Source: Streptomyces albiflavescens
GTDB lineage: Bacteria > Actinomycetota > Actinomycetes > Streptomycetales > Streptomycetaceae
DNA: 64,000 nt
Reading direction: 5' to 3'
NCBI RefSeq assembly: GCF_014645835.1
Contig: NZ_BMMM01000005.1
Span: 365,733 to 429,732, forward strand
Position numbers and translations under genes: made by a program. The notes beneath the pieces are model-generated. The model did not search any database and was not told the origin of the DNA. It saw nothing but the letters and a program-made list of their open reading frames with translations. Positions 25,779-34,429 of the stretch are shown one piece after another. Each line of letters starts with the position of its first letter. Positions within the stretch are counted from its first letter, which is position 1.

Positions 25779-26651
25779 TCAGCCGGCCGACGGCACGTGC
25801 CGCGGGCGGCCGCGGTGCACGTCGGGCAGGGCCAGCAGCCCGAAGGCGCGGTGGGCCGCACCCGTCCCACGCCGGACGACGGCTACGGCGATGAGGGCCG
25901 CCGCGGCGGGCACGCCGAGCCACCAGTCCAGCAGATGGATCAGAACACTTGAGGCTACGGCGCTGCCGAGCGCCACTCCGAAGACAGCACCCAGCACCGC
26001 GAGCACGATGCGGACGTGCCCGGGTGCCGCACCGCTGCCCGGCTCACGCTCGCCCGACCCCAGCCAGGAGACCAACGCTGCCAGCATCACGGGTACGAGG
26101 ACGGCTCCCATCCCGTACAGCGTCAGCGCGACCGGCGAAGTCAGCCAGTCGCCGACGCGCGACAGGACCTGCCCGAAGCCCGGGTGCTCCGGCCAGGCCG
26201 CGAAGGTCTTCCGGTCGGCCGAGAAGAACCGCTGGTACCCGCGCCCGTCCCAGCCGTGGACCAGGATGAAGAACATCCCGAGGTAGCCCACTCCGGCCTG
26301 GAGGAACGCGGCGTACGCGCGGCCGGCCGCGATCAGCCGCGCAGCGACCCAGTATCCGAGCAGGCCCTGGCTCACGTTGGTTGCGGCGAACAGGGCGACC
26401 AGCCAGGCGGGCAGCGCTTCGTGCCCAGGCGCCACCTGCATCGTCTCCCAGTCCGGGAAGCCCCAGAGCAGCCATACGCCGCTGGGCGCGAACAGCACCG
26501 AGCAGTACAGGACGGTGGCCATCAGGTACGGGTCCGACCACCGAAGGACGCGGCGGCGGGGCGAACCGGGCCTGTCGGCGAGTTGGTACGCGGCGGCGGT
26601 CGCGAAGCTTGCGCCGATGCCGTACGACCAGAAGACGTCGACCTGGACCAT
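25779..26651 (-). CDS. Polytopic membrane protein of unknown function
   Basis: 290 residues with about seven hydrophobic segments, among them PYLMATVLYCSVLFAPSGVW, LPAWLVALFAATNVSQGLLG, AFLQAGVGYLGMFFILVHGW, ALTLYGMGAVLVPVMLAALV and IVLAVLGAVFGVALGSAVAS. A loop reading WDGRGYQRFFSADRKTFAAW separates two halves. I did not recognise the family. The ATG at 26651 has AAAGGAG upstream. A perfect dyad (26667-26684) lies between it and the tetR gene on the same strand and recurs upstream of tetR, so the TetR protein probably controls it. Confidence 0.75.
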   Translation of the reverse strand: MVQVDVFWSYGIGASFATAAAYQLADRPGSPRRRVLRWSDPYLMATVLYCSVLFAPSGVWLLWGFPDWETMQVAPGHEALPAWLVALFAATNVSQGLLGYWVAARLIAAGRAYAAFLQAGVGYLGMFFILVHGWDGRGYQRFFSADRKTFAAWPEHPGFGQVLSRVGDWLTSPVALTLYGMGAVLVPVMLAALVSWLGSGEREPGSGAAPGHVRIVLAVLGAVFGVALGSAVASSVLIHLLDWWLGVPAAAALIAVAVVRRGTGAAHRAFGLLALPDVHRGRPRHVPSAG

Positions 26652-26666
26652 CGTGCTCTCCTTTCC

Positions 26667-26684
26667 GGAATGACACGTCATTCC
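26667..26684. promoter_or_regulatory. TetR operator upstream of the membrane-protein gene
   Basis: GGAATGAC-AC-GTCATTCC is a perfect 8-bp-arm inverted repeat 16 nt from the start codon at 26651. The same motif occurs at 27359-27376. Confidence 0.8.
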
Positions 26685-26728
26685 GCTTCGAAGGCAGAAG
26701 AAATGAACGGTCCTTGCGGGCCTGCGGC

Positions 26729-27331
26729 TCAGGAGGAGCCGAGGCCGTCGAACATGAGGGTTTCCACCGTGTGGATCCACGGCTGACGCATGCCGGCGGG
26801 GTCCTGCACGTGCAGCAGGCGTACGGCTCCGGTCATGATCATCCCGTTCACCGCGAGCCCGACCACATGGGCGTCCAGATCGCGACGCAGAAAACCACGG
26901 TCCTGGCCGTTGCGGATGAACGCGGCGGTGTACGCGGCTGCCGCCTCCATGGCCTGGCCCGCGAGGTCGGGCTCGGCGCGGTCGATGGCTATCGCGTCGT
27001 AGAACAGAATGCGGCCCAACTCCGGTTCCGCAACGACGAGCTCGAACAACTTTTGGCCGATCCGCCTTACCTGCTCCCGGTACTGCGACAGGGTCTCCGA
27101 GGAGCCGGGGTCTTCGTCGGACAGCGCGTCCGTTATCCGGCCGAGCGCCCGCGACACCACGCTCCGCGCGATGTCCTCCTTGTTCTTGAAGTATCGGTAG
27201 AACGTGCCGTGTCCGGCGCCGAGCTCCCGCGCGATGTCGGAGATGCCGGTCGCGTGGTAGCCACGTTCGGCGAATACCTTTCCCGCGGCGCGCAGGATCG
27301 CGTCCCGCTTGTCGACCACACCTCCGGGCAC
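26729..27331 (-). CDS. TetR-family regulator
   Basis: 200 residues. The HTH reads DAILRAAGKVFAERGYHATG and ISDIARELGAGHGTFYRYFK, a textbook TetR recognition region. The C-terminal domain (FELVVAEPELGRILFYDAIA, FIRNGQDRGFLRRDLDAHVV) is of the common fatty-acid or drug-sensing kind. It lies directly upstream of the membrane-protein gene on the same strand. Matching palindromes precede both genes, so autoregulation plus control of the membrane protein is the simplest reading. Confidence 0.92.
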   Translation of the reverse strand: MPGGVVDKRDAILRAAGKVFAERGYHATGISDIARELGAGHGTFYRYFKNKEDIARSVVSRALGRITDALSDEDPGSSETLSQYREQVRRIGQKLFELVVAEPELGRILFYDAIAIDRAEPDLAGQAMEAAAAYTAAFIRNGQDRGFLRRDLDAHVVGLAVNGMIMTGAVRLLHVQDPAGMRQPWIHTVETLMFDGLGSS

Positions 27332-27358
27332 GGAGTTCCCCTCACGTCAGCGGAACGC

Positions 27359-27376
27359 GGAATGACGTGTCATTCT
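27359..27376. promoter_or_regulatory. TetR operator upstream of tetR
   Basis: GGAATGAC-GT-GTCATTCT matches the dyad at 26667-26684 except for the last base. It is placed 28 nt upstream of the tetR start. Confidence 0.78.
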
Positions 27377-27554
27377 CGAACTGGCCACTGTCCACCGTCA
27401 ATAGGCCCGACTCCGTCCGCTGGGCGAGGAAGCCGAAGCAGACGGCGTGACAGGGCCTTGCTCCACACCGGAGGGCACGCGTGTGGCCTGGTGGTGGTAC
27501 GAGCCGGCCCGCACCGACCGGCGTGTGCACGCCGAACTGGGCAGCGAGGACCGG

Positions 27555-27825
27555 CTCTTGCCGTGCAGCGGGACAGCGAGCGCGCGGCCGAAGGGTGGGA
27601 GAACAAGCTCGCTGCGCTGCGGTCCTACCGGTGGGCCACCGGACACCTCGCCCCGCGGCAGGACGCGCCTGGGGCGAGGGCGAGGAGCTCGTACCGGTGG
27701 GCCAGCGCCCGGCCAACCTCCGCCGTAAGGGCGGGCTCGGCAAGGAGACCCCGCGCGCGGAGACGCCGGCCACGCAGCCGGCGGCGATCGACCCGGACTG
27801 GAACTGCGCCTTTTGCGGGTGTTAG
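27555..27825 (+). pseudogene. Helicase-associated-domain protein fragment
   Basis: ERAAEGWENKLAALRSYRWA and TGHLAPRQDA in one frame, then WGEGEELVPVGQRPANLRRK, GGLGKETP and QPAAIDPDWNCAF in another. These are helicase-associated (HA) repeats found at the C-terminus of large actinobacterial helicase-like proteins. The repeat array is frameshifted and truncated at both ends. Confidence 0.6.
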
Positions 27826-27990
27826 ATAGAAAGCGTCACGAACGTGGAGACGTGCCGCAACGGCGGGCAGCCACCAGGCCGCGATTGCCTGGGTAACGGG
27901 AAGATCCGGTACGTGACGAGCTGGTGCCGACGAGGCGTCGCGTGCTCTTGGCTAAGTCCATGTCTGAACCTTCGCGCGAGGAGCGCTGTC

Positions 27991-28950
27991 ATGACTGCTG
28001 CCAACCCGGTCGTCCTTGAGCCTGCGGCACACGATGTTGCTGAGGGGTTCTCGAAACCGCCGTTCTTGTACGAGATGGCGCCGGCCGAAGCCCGGAAGAT
28101 CCTCGAAGACGCGCAGTCCGCCCCGGTCAGCAAGCTCCCGGTCTACGAAGAGTGGATCACGGTTCCCGCCCAAGTGGGGGACGTCCGGGTACGCATCATC
28201 AAGGCGCAGGGCACTACTGGCATGCTGCCGGTCATTGTGTACATGCACGGTGGAGGCTGGATCCTCGGCAACGCCGGAACCCACGACCGGCTCGTGCGCG
28301 AGCTCGCCGTCGGCGCCGGCGCGGCGCTCGCGTTCGTGGAGTACCCGAACTCGCCGGAAGCCCGCTACCCGACCGCGATCGAGCAGGGATACGCCACCGC
28401 CCAGTGGATCACCCGAGACGGGGCGTCCAAGGGCCTGGACGCCAGCCGCATGGCGGTGGCCGGCGAATCGGTGGGCGGCAATATGACGGCCGCGCTTGCG
28501 CTGATGGCCAAGGAACGCGGCGACGTCACCTTCCTGCAGCAGTCGATGTATTACCCGGTCACCGACGCGGCGATGAACACCGCGTCATACGAGCAGTTCG
28601 CCACCGGCTACTACCTCACCCGCAAGGCGATGGAGTGGTTCTGGGACGCCTATACGACCGATCCGGCACAGCGCGCCGAGATCACGGCATCGCCGAATCA
28701 GGCCAGCACCGAGCAGGTCACTGGGCTGCCGCCCACGTATGTGTGCGTTGACGAGGCCGATGTGCTGCGCGATGAGGGAGAAGCCTACGCCGCCAAGCTC
28801 CGTTCCGCGGGCGTCCCCGTGACAACCGTGCGCTACAACGGCACCATCCACGACTTCATGCTGCTCAATGCGCTCAGCGAGACCCGAGCCACGCGAGCCG
28901 CCATCGGCCAGGCCACCGCTTTCCTGCGAGCCGGGCTCGGAACAGGCTGA
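27991..28950 (+). CDS. Alpha/beta hydrolase, HSL-family esterase
   Basis: 319 residues. The oxyanion-hole motif HGGGW lies in VIVYMHGGGWILG. The nucleophile elbow is AGESVGGNM (catalytic Ser). The acid is in YVCVDEADVLRDEG, and the catalytic His is in NGTIHDFMLLNAL. This is the hormone-sensitive-lipase/acetyl-esterase fold acting on small esters in the cytosol. The ATG at 27991 follows GCGAGGAGCGC; the in-frame extension to 27844 is not protein-like. No operon partner is present. Confidence 0.93.
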   Translation: MTAANPVVLEPAAHDVAEGFSKPPFLYEMAPAEARKILEDAQSAPVSKLPVYEEWITVPAQVGDVRVRIIKAQGTTGMLPVIVYMHGGGWILGNAGTHDRLVRELAVGAGAALAFVEYPNSPEARYPTAIEQGYATAQWITRDGASKGLDASRMAVAGESVGGNMTAALALMAKERGDVTFLQQSMYYPVTDAAMNTASYEQFATGYYLTRKAMEWFWDAYTTDPAQRAEITASPNQASTEQVTGLPPTYVCVDEADVLRDEGEAYAAKLRSAGVPVTTVRYNGTIHDFMLLNALSETRATRAAIGQATAFLRAGLGTG

Positions 28951-28966
28951 GGCCCCCACAGACGAA

Positions 28967-29015
28967 ACCGCTCAACCAGAACGCGGTCGCCAAGGACCGC
29001 TCAACCAGAACGCGG
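28967..29015. repeat. 20-bp direct repeat, two copies
   Basis: ACCGCTCAACCAGAACGCGG occurs at 28967-28986 and again at 28996-29015. The repeat overlaps the 3' end of the recombinase-accessory gene and could be part of a recombination site. Confidence 0.85.
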
Positions 29016-29430
29016 GTTGCTGCGGATGGCAGGTGCAGGTCGCGACCGAGCGGGTGGGAAGCGCGACGATGACGGCGCTCTTGCGCAGGGAGTCGTTTTC
29101 GAGGGTGAGTTGGTGGATGGCCTCTTCATACAGGCCAAGGGTGCGACGTAGGTAGGCGTTCTCCCGGCGCAGCCTGCTGAGGTTGGTCTCCTTGTCCGGC
29201 TCCTGCCCGGTGGGCGGTGCGGGGACGGGGAGTTGGCGGGGTGCGGGCATCCGGGGCCGGAAGTAGCCGTCGATGAGGTCGGGGTAGTGGCGGTGGAAGG
29301 TGGCGTGCGGGATGCCGAGGCGGCGCGCGACCGCGGTGGTGGTGAGCCGTCGCCCGCGGCCGGCGGCCTCTTCGATCACGGTGTCGATAGCGGCTTTGAC
29401 GGCGTCGGCGGTGGGCAGGTCGCGTTTCAT
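28972..29430 (-). CDS. Recombinase-accessory (TnpC-like) HTH/coiled-coil protein
   Basis: Up to 152 residues. An N-terminal TetR-like HTH (DAVKAAIDTVIEEAAGRGRR, TTTAVARRLGIPHATFHRHY) is followed by a leucine-rich helix (LSRLRRENAYLRRTLGLYEE, AIHQLTLENDSLRKS). Small proteins like this follow tyrosine recombinases in Tn554-like actinobacterial elements. The start ATG overlaps the recombinase stop (ATGA), which shows an operon. The last 25 residues run through the 20-bp repeats and look unnatural, so the original C-terminus may be altered. Confidence 0.65.
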   Translation of the reverse strand: MKRDLPTADAVKAAIDTVIEEAAGRGRRLTTTAVARRLGIPHATFHRHYPDLIDGYFRPRMPAPRQLPVPAPPTGQEPDKETNLSRLRRENAYLRRTLGLYEEAIHQLTLENDSLRKSAVIVALPTRSVATCTCHPQQPAFWLSGPWRPRSG

Positions 29431-30020
29431 GAGGCGGACTCCGGAGCGTGGCGAGCAAGGAACGCGGCAGTGTCTCGGTGCTTTTCCTCAAGACGGTGAG
29501 GGATGTAAGGAGCGAGACGATCGCTGTCGCTCAGGGCGGCCTCCAGCTGGTTGAGGTGGTCTCGCAGGGCGAGACGAGTGCCGCAAGTGAGGGCTGTGTT
29601 GCGACAGGCCAGGGGCCGGCAGTCGGCCATGACCGGCTGATCGCCTGGGCTGGTCGGGGCACGGCACAGGGCGCGGTCAAGGTTGTAGACGAGGAAGGTG
29701 CCCGGATATAGGTGGGGGTCGTGCCGGGCGAGGATGCGGCGCAGGCGGGATTCGTCGGTGTCGACTTGGCCGCTGAGGACGGCATGGCGGGCGAGTTCGG
29801 CGAGCCAGGCTTCGGCGCCGGCCGTGCCGGTGAGCCGTGGCCGGTCGGGGTCGGCGGCCATGTCGGCGAGGACCTGGCCGCGGGTGAGGGCTTGTTCGGC
29901 TTCGACTTCGTCGCGGAAGCCGGAGTCGCTGGTGCCGGCGTAGCCCTCGAACATCTGGATGCACTGGTGGCGGTGCTGCAGGGCTCCGGCGATGGAGCCG
30001 CCGGGGAACAAGACCGCCCG
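29427..30020 (-). pseudogene. Site-specific tyrosine recombinase, C-terminal part
   Basis: PGGSIAGALQHRHQCIQMFE and GYAGTSDSGFRDEVEAEQAL match the end of the catalytic domain of a large actinobacterial integrase; GY in MFEGYAG fits the nucleophile region. The tail LYPGTFLVYNLDRALCR then CRPLACRNTALTCGTRLALR is the cysteine-containing extension of this group. Everything before about 30020 (the Arg and His-x-x-Arg motifs and the core-binding domain) is missing, although the frame stays open to 30188. Confidence 0.75.
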
Positions 30021-30338
30021 ATGACCAATCCGGCCGCAGAGAAGCCAGGCAGCGGGACGCAAGGAGGCCACCGCGATGGCGAGGAATACGAGGCTGGTGC
30101 AGGCCGCCGTGATCGGCAATGAGCACTCGGATATCCCGGTCGTGCTGCCCCGGAAGCGATCGAGACGACGCGTCCTGGAGCGGCGCATTCACCTCATGCC
30201 CAACCCGCAAAGACGCGCGGCAGTGGCGCCCCGGCGGCCGACCACCTCCGGCGGCCTGCCACAGGCCGAACGGGTCGCGGTGGCCGAACTCTTGAGATCC
30301 CCGGCGCCGTCAGGTTGAGAGCTAATGGCCCCGATGCG

Positions 30339-30372
30339 CCGTGCCTCCGCAGCGAGCGCTGCGGAGGCACGG
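30339..30372 (-). terminator. Strong terminator downstream of csp
   Basis: CCGTGCCTCCGCAGC pairs perfectly with GCTGCGGAGGCACGG around the loop GAGC. The structure starts 18 nt after the csp stop. Confidence 0.88.
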
Positions 30373-30390
30373 TGTCGGCCTTGCCGCCCG

Positions 30391-30594
30391 TCAGGCGGGA
30401 GTGATGTTCTCCGCCTGCGGGCCCTTCTGGCCCTGGGTGATGTCGAAGGTGACCGCCTGGCCTTCCTGGAGCTCACGGAAGCCGCTGGCGTTGATGTTGG
30501 AGTAGTGCGCGAAGACGTCGGGGCCGCCTCCGTCCTGCGCGATAAAGCCGAAGCCCTTTTCCGCGTTGAACCACTTGACGGTTCCGCTGGCCAT
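30391..30594 (-). CDS. Cold-shock protein, CspA family
   Basis: 67 residues, the full length of the family. RNP1 (KGFGFIAQ) and RNP2 (VFAHYSNI) are both present in MASGTVKWFNAEKGFGFIAQ and DVFAHYSNI. It binds single-stranded RNA and DNA and acts as an RNA chaperone. The gene is monocistronic with a strong terminator. About 290 bp separate it from the next gene upstream, room for the long structured leader typical of csp genes. Confidence 0.97.
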   Translation of the reverse strand: MASGTVKWFNAEKGFGFIAQDGGGPDVFAHYSNINASGFRELQEGQAVTFDITQGQKGPQAENITPA

Positions 30595-30679
30595 GCCTGT
30601 GCCTCTCAGTCGCTATCAGGCCCACACGGCGTGGACCCGGAGGTGATCGTCCTGGTCCTCTGGCACTGCACAGCAAAAC

Positions 30680-30699
30680 GCCCGCGCTGGAGCGCGGGC
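30680..30699 (-). terminator. Hairpin with short U-run on the minus strand
   Basis: GCCCGCGC and GCGCGGGC pair perfectly around a 4-nt loop. On the minus strand the stem is followed by GTTTTGC. It lies about 185 nt beyond the stop of the MmyB-type regulator gene and 85 nt before csp, so it could end the former or belong to the csp leader. Confidence 0.5.
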
Positions 30700-30884
30700 A
30701 GGTACTGCGAACCACGACATCTGCCAATAACGCTACACGGCGACTCCGCCTGTCACCAGAGACGAACAGACGCCAGATCGGGCAGTGTTGCCGACTGGGC
30801 CCCTGCACACGACAAGGACGCCTGCGCATCTGCGCAGCAGTCCGGCACAGCAGGCGTTCCCGGCGGTGGTTGGGCGTCGTTGAG

Positions 30885-31733
30885 TTACCCGCGGACCTGA
30901 GCGTTCACTGTGGGATGCGCGTCACCGCTGTCCGCGCCCAGGCCCGCGAGCAGGCGCAGCCCGTCCTCGGAGGGGCTGCCGGTGGCCGCGGACAGCACCA
31001 GCAGCTCCATGCCTGATTCATCCGGTAGTGCGAAGTTCTCCTGGTGCAGTTCCAGCAGTCCGACCAGCGGGTGCTGGTACGCCTTGCGTCCATGTGTGCG
31101 GGCGCGCACGTCCGCGCGGGCCCAGAGGCGGCGGAAGCGCTCGCTGCCCATCGCCAACTCGCCGATGAGCGAGGCTAGGCGGGGGTCCTCGGGGTATTTG
31201 CCGACGGCCAGGCGCAGATGCCCGACCACGTCGAGGGTGCATTTCTCCCAGTCCGCGTAAAAGCCGCGCTCGGCCTCCTCAAGGAAGATGTGCCGGGCGG
31301 TGTTCAGGCCCGGCATCGGCCGGCCGTAGAGGAGCCCGGCGAGGCGATTCCCGGCGAGCACGTCCAGGCGGTGGTCCATGATCAGCGCGGGTGCTTCGGC
31401 GACCAGGTCGAGGACGCGCAGCAGCTCCGGCCGGACCCGCCCGCCCGGCGCCTTCGCGCGGCGGCGGCGCTGCCGCGCGAGCCTGTAGAGGTGCCCGCGT
31501 TCGGTCGCGTCGAGGCCGAGGACGCGGGCGAGCGCGTCGAGGACCTGCTCGGAGGGCTGGGTCGCGCGGCCCTGCTCCAGCCGTACGTAGTAGTCGACGC
31601 TGACTCCGGACAGGTGCGCGACCTCTTCACGGCGCAGCCCTTCGACCCGGCGGCGGCTGTCGGTGGGGATGCCGACGGCCGCCGGGTCGACCCGGGAACG
31701 CCGGGTCCGTAGGAAGCCCGCAAGATCGTCCAT
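30885..31733 (-). CDS. XRE-family regulator with MmyB-like domain
   Basis: 282 residues. The HTH (about 5-85) reads RRRVEGLRREEVAHLSGVSV, DYYVRLEQGRATQPSEQVLD and ERGHLYRLARQ. The MmyB-like ligand domain includes APALIMDHRLDVLAGNRLAG, RHIFLEEAERGFYADWEKCT and ERFRRLWARADVRARTHGRK. It is divergent from the quinone oxidoreductase at 31872, the usual target in this layout. A second member of the family is at 803-1669. Confidence 0.92.
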   Translation of the reverse strand: MDDLAGFLRTRRSRVDPAAVGIPTDSRRRVEGLRREEVAHLSGVSVDYYVRLEQGRATQPSEQVLDALARVLGLDATERGHLYRLARQRRRRAKAPGGRVRPELLRVLDLVAEAPALIMDHRLDVLAGNRLAGLLYGRPMPGLNTARHIFLEEAERGFYADWEKCTLDVVGHLRLAVGKYPEDPRLASLIGELAMGSERFRRLWARADVRARTHGRKAYQHPLVGLLELHQENFALPDESGMELLVLSAATGSPSEDGLRLLAGLGADSGDAHPTVNAQVRG

Positions 31734-31871
31734 GCCCCCAGTATGGCCGCGGTGGTGCCCGTGAAGGTGGTCCTGCCGTTACCAGGAAGTCCCGTCCGAT
31801 GGAAGAGGCGCCCCTGAACGCCGGGCGCCGCGGCGCCCAGAATCGAAGGCCTCCGATCCGAAGGAGTCCCC

Positions 31872-32651
31872 ATGAAGACGCTGATCGTCTACGCCCACCC
31901 GGAGCCGAAGTCGCTCAACAGCTCGCTGAAGGACCTCGCAGTGTCCACATTGGAGACCGCCGGGCACGAGGTACGGGTGAGCGATCTGTACGCGATGAAC
32001 TGGAAGGCGGTCGTGGACGCCGCGGACTACGGCCCCGACGCCTCAAGTCCGTTGAAGGTCGCCCTGGACTCGGGCCGGGCCTTCGACGCCGGGACGCTCA
32101 CCCCGGACGTCCTCGCCGAGCAGGAGAAGCTGATGTGGGCCGACACGATCATCTTCCAGTTCCCGCTGTGGTGGTACACGATGCCCGCGATCCTCAAAGG
32201 CTGGGTGGACCGGGTGTTCACCTACCACTTCGCGTACGGCGTCGGTGAGCACAGCGACACCAGGTACGGCGAGCGCTTCGGCGAAGGCACCCTCGCGGGC
32301 AGGAAGGCTCTGCTGTCGGTGACCGCCGGCGGCCCCGAGTCGCATTACGCCGCTCGCGGGATCAACGGCCCCATCGACGATCTGCTGTTCCCGATCCACC
32401 ACGGCATCCTCTACTACCCGGGCATCGAGGTGCTGCCGCCGTTCGTGCTGTATGGCACCGACCGGATGACCGGCGGGGACTACCCGGACGTCGCCAAGGC
32501 CTGGGAGCAGCGCCTGCTCACCCTGGAGTCGACCGAGCCGATCGCGTTCCGGCGGCAGAACTTCGGCGACTACGAGATCCCCTCGCTGCACCTGAAGGAG
32601 GGACTGGAGCCCGCGGGCCGCACGGGTTTCGGACTGCATGTGCGCGCCTGA
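31872..32651 (+). CDS. NAD(P)H:quinone oxidoreductase, flavodoxin fold (NQO1/MdaB type)
   Basis: 259 residues. The flavodoxin-like FMN/FAD-binding start KTLIVYAHPEPKSLNSSLKD is followed by the signature FQFPLWWYTMPAILKGWVDR and KALLSVTAGGPESHYAARG. It should carry out two-electron reduction of quinones with NAD(P)H, avoiding semiquinone formation. AAGGAG lies 8 nt upstream of the ATG. The divergent MmyB-type regulator probably senses a related redox or aromatic signal. Confidence 0.93.
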   Translation: MKTLIVYAHPEPKSLNSSLKDLAVSTLETAGHEVRVSDLYAMNWKAVVDAADYGPDASSPLKVALDSGRAFDAGTLTPDVLAEQEKLMWADTIIFQFPLWWYTMPAILKGWVDRVFTYHFAYGVGEHSDTRYGERFGEGTLAGRKALLSVTAGGPESHYAARGINGPIDDLLFPIHHGILYYPGIEVLPPFVLYGTDRMTGGDYPDVAKAWEQRLLTLESTEPIAFRRQNFGDYEIPSLHLKEGLEPAGRTGFGLHVRA

Positions 32652-32671
32652 CTCGAATGTGTTGCCCGGAG

Positions 32672-33004
32672 TCAGGCACCAGCTGAGGTTGTCGGCCAAC
32701 GCCTGCTGTCGCCGGGGGCGAGCAGGCTGGTGACCTCTGCGATCGCCTCTGGGGACGGCTTGAAGTAGCGGCGGACGTTCTCCGGCTTTTTGTGCCCGGA
32801 CTTCGCCATCAGCATCAACAGGGACGCGCCCTGCTCTCCGAGGTGGGTCAGGGAGGGATGGCGGTACTCGTGCAGGTCCCAGCCCGTCCCGGGCCCACGC
32901 ACGGCCGTGTGCTCGTCCAACAGCGCACGGGCCTGCCCGTACGACAAGCGGGCGGAGAGATATCGGTCCCAGAGGAACAGAGCCATGGCTGCCGCATCCA
33001 GCAC
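32672..33004 (-). pseudogene. Phage-type tyrosine integrase, C-terminal fragment
   Basis: DLHEYRHPSLTHLGEQGASL, LMLMAKSGHKKPENVRRYFK and PSPEAIAEVTSLLAPGD contain the HxxR motif (HEYR), the late His (SGHKKP) and the nucleophile Tyr (RRYF) of an actinophage or ICE integrase. The core-binding domain and the first catalytic Arg are missing. Confidence 0.8.
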
Positions 33005-33416
33005 CGCGCTCGTCGCTCACCCCGACAAGGCAACTACGGCCTTACGCTGCGCGGCGCACTCATGCGCTGACGACGTGTCCCGGCGACGTCAACGTCAGCA
33101 TCTTCATCCCGCGCTCCACCGGGCGCTGGACAAGGGCGTCGGGCAGGGAAGCGCCGTAGCGGGCCGAGTAGCCGGAGGCCACATGGAGATGAGTGAGTCC
33201 AGCGCCACCACCTCCCGTCCCTCGCGTACCTCAGCCTGACCCGTGTCTCTTTGGGTATCCACCACAGCCCAGAATTTTGGGACGGTGTTCAAGCATGCCG
33301 TTCGGGCGCGCCGCACGTGTGTGACGCAGCGATAGATGGGCCCAGCTCAGGTGATCAGCCAGCCCCCACACCGATGAGTCGCCCACCTCGCAGGCGGACG
33401 ACTCATCACCATGCTG

Positions 33417-33590
33417 TTACAGCGTCCGGTCGATCTGCTTCTCCTCGATCTGCTCTTCCACCTGCGTCTGCTCGTCGCGGACGGTGTACTTCACCTTGGG
33501 TTCCTGACCCCGGATGCCCTGGATCTGGCCCGTGTGCTTCTTGTTGTCCTGCCCCTGGTACTGCACGCGATCTCCCTGGTTGTACTGCAT
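33417..33590 (-). CDS. DUF2945/hypervirulence-associated TUDOR-domain protein
   Basis: 57 residues. The small beta-barrel reads MQYNQGDRVQYQGQDNKKHT, GQIQGIRGQEPKVKYTVRD and a charged tail EEQIEEKQIDRTL, matching the HVA1/DUF2945 family of unknown function. The ATG at 33590 has GGTGGAG at good spacing; a GTG four codons earlier lies on that ribosome site and was rejected. It stands alone. Confidence 0.75.
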   Translation of the reverse strand: MQYNQGDRVQYQGQDNKKHTGQIQGIRGQEPKVKYTVRDEQTQVEEQIEEKQIDRTL

Positions 33591-33916
33591 TGCTGTCTCC
33601 ACCTTTCGAGGTTGACTCGGGCTCGCCTGCCTGGAGTGCGCAGCCCGCCGCGTATCCGCTCTCGAGAGCGGGTCGCGATGTCATGACACCTCGACTGATG
33701 ACCGCCAGCCACCGCTGTCGGCCGAACGAGGCAACGCGGCCACGTTGGCCAACTGACACTGCTCGAAATGGCCAATTGCCGTTTCCCACTCTCCGCTCAC
33801 CTGCAGCGTTCTGGGCGTGGCGGGCTTTCCCATGGCGTTTGTCAAGCCGCTTCGATCATCGGGGGGGTGTTCTGGGAGCACCGGCGGTCGCGGATCAGCA
33901 CCCTTGTCTGCCCCGT

Positions 33917-34196
33917 GCCCTCACGGAGGAGAACCTCGCTTCGGCGAGTCCCGATCTGCTGCGCGCCAGGGTCAAGACGTTCGCCGACGCACTCATGTCC
34001 GCTGAGGCCGACGCCCTCAGCGGCGCCGAATACGGGCAGGTCAGCGAAGAGAGCCAACCACCACAACGGCTACCGCTCGCGCGAGTGGGACACGCGGGCC
34101 TGGACGGTCGAGCCGGCCATCCCCAAGCTGCGGCAGGGCAGTTACTTCCCGCACTGGCTCCTCCAACGCCGTCGTGCTCCGGAGGCCAGGCTGTGA
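33917..34196 (+). pseudogene. IS256-family (mutator) transposase, N-terminal fragment
   Basis: LTEENLASASPDLLRARVKT, FADALMSAEADALSGAEYGQ and a frame change near 34055 into NHHNGYRSREWDTRAWTVEP, AIPKLRQGSYFPHWLLQRRR. This is the first 95 residues of an IS256-type transposase; the catalytic DDE domain is gone. Confidence 0.85.
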
Positions 34197-34359
34197 GGCA
34201 CTGAACGTTCGGGATGAACAGCCTTGTTGGGGAGCCGGTCGAGCGGCCGGCATCGCCAGTCGCCTACGACCTCGCCGGGTTGATCGGCAGCTTTGCCGCG
34301 CGGGCACACTCTGAGGCAGCGGCCCGACTCCACCCCCATGTTCACTGTTCCCACACATT

Positions 34360-34375
34360 TCTGTCACCTGACAGA
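34360..34375. promoter_or_regulatory. Short dyad upstream of the LTD-protein gene
   Basis: TCTGTCA-CC-TGACAGA is a perfect 7-bp-arm inverted repeat about 55 nt before the start codon, in a position suited to a regulator site. Confidence 0.55.
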
Positions 34376-34429
34376 CACGCGACCGGTATGCTCCTGGAGC
34401 TTCATTCGCACCACTGAGGGGGGATCCTC

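Noticed and set aside
28967..29015. Possible CRISPR repeats
   Set aside because: Only two 20-bp copies with a 10-nt gap, no further units and no cas genes in the window.
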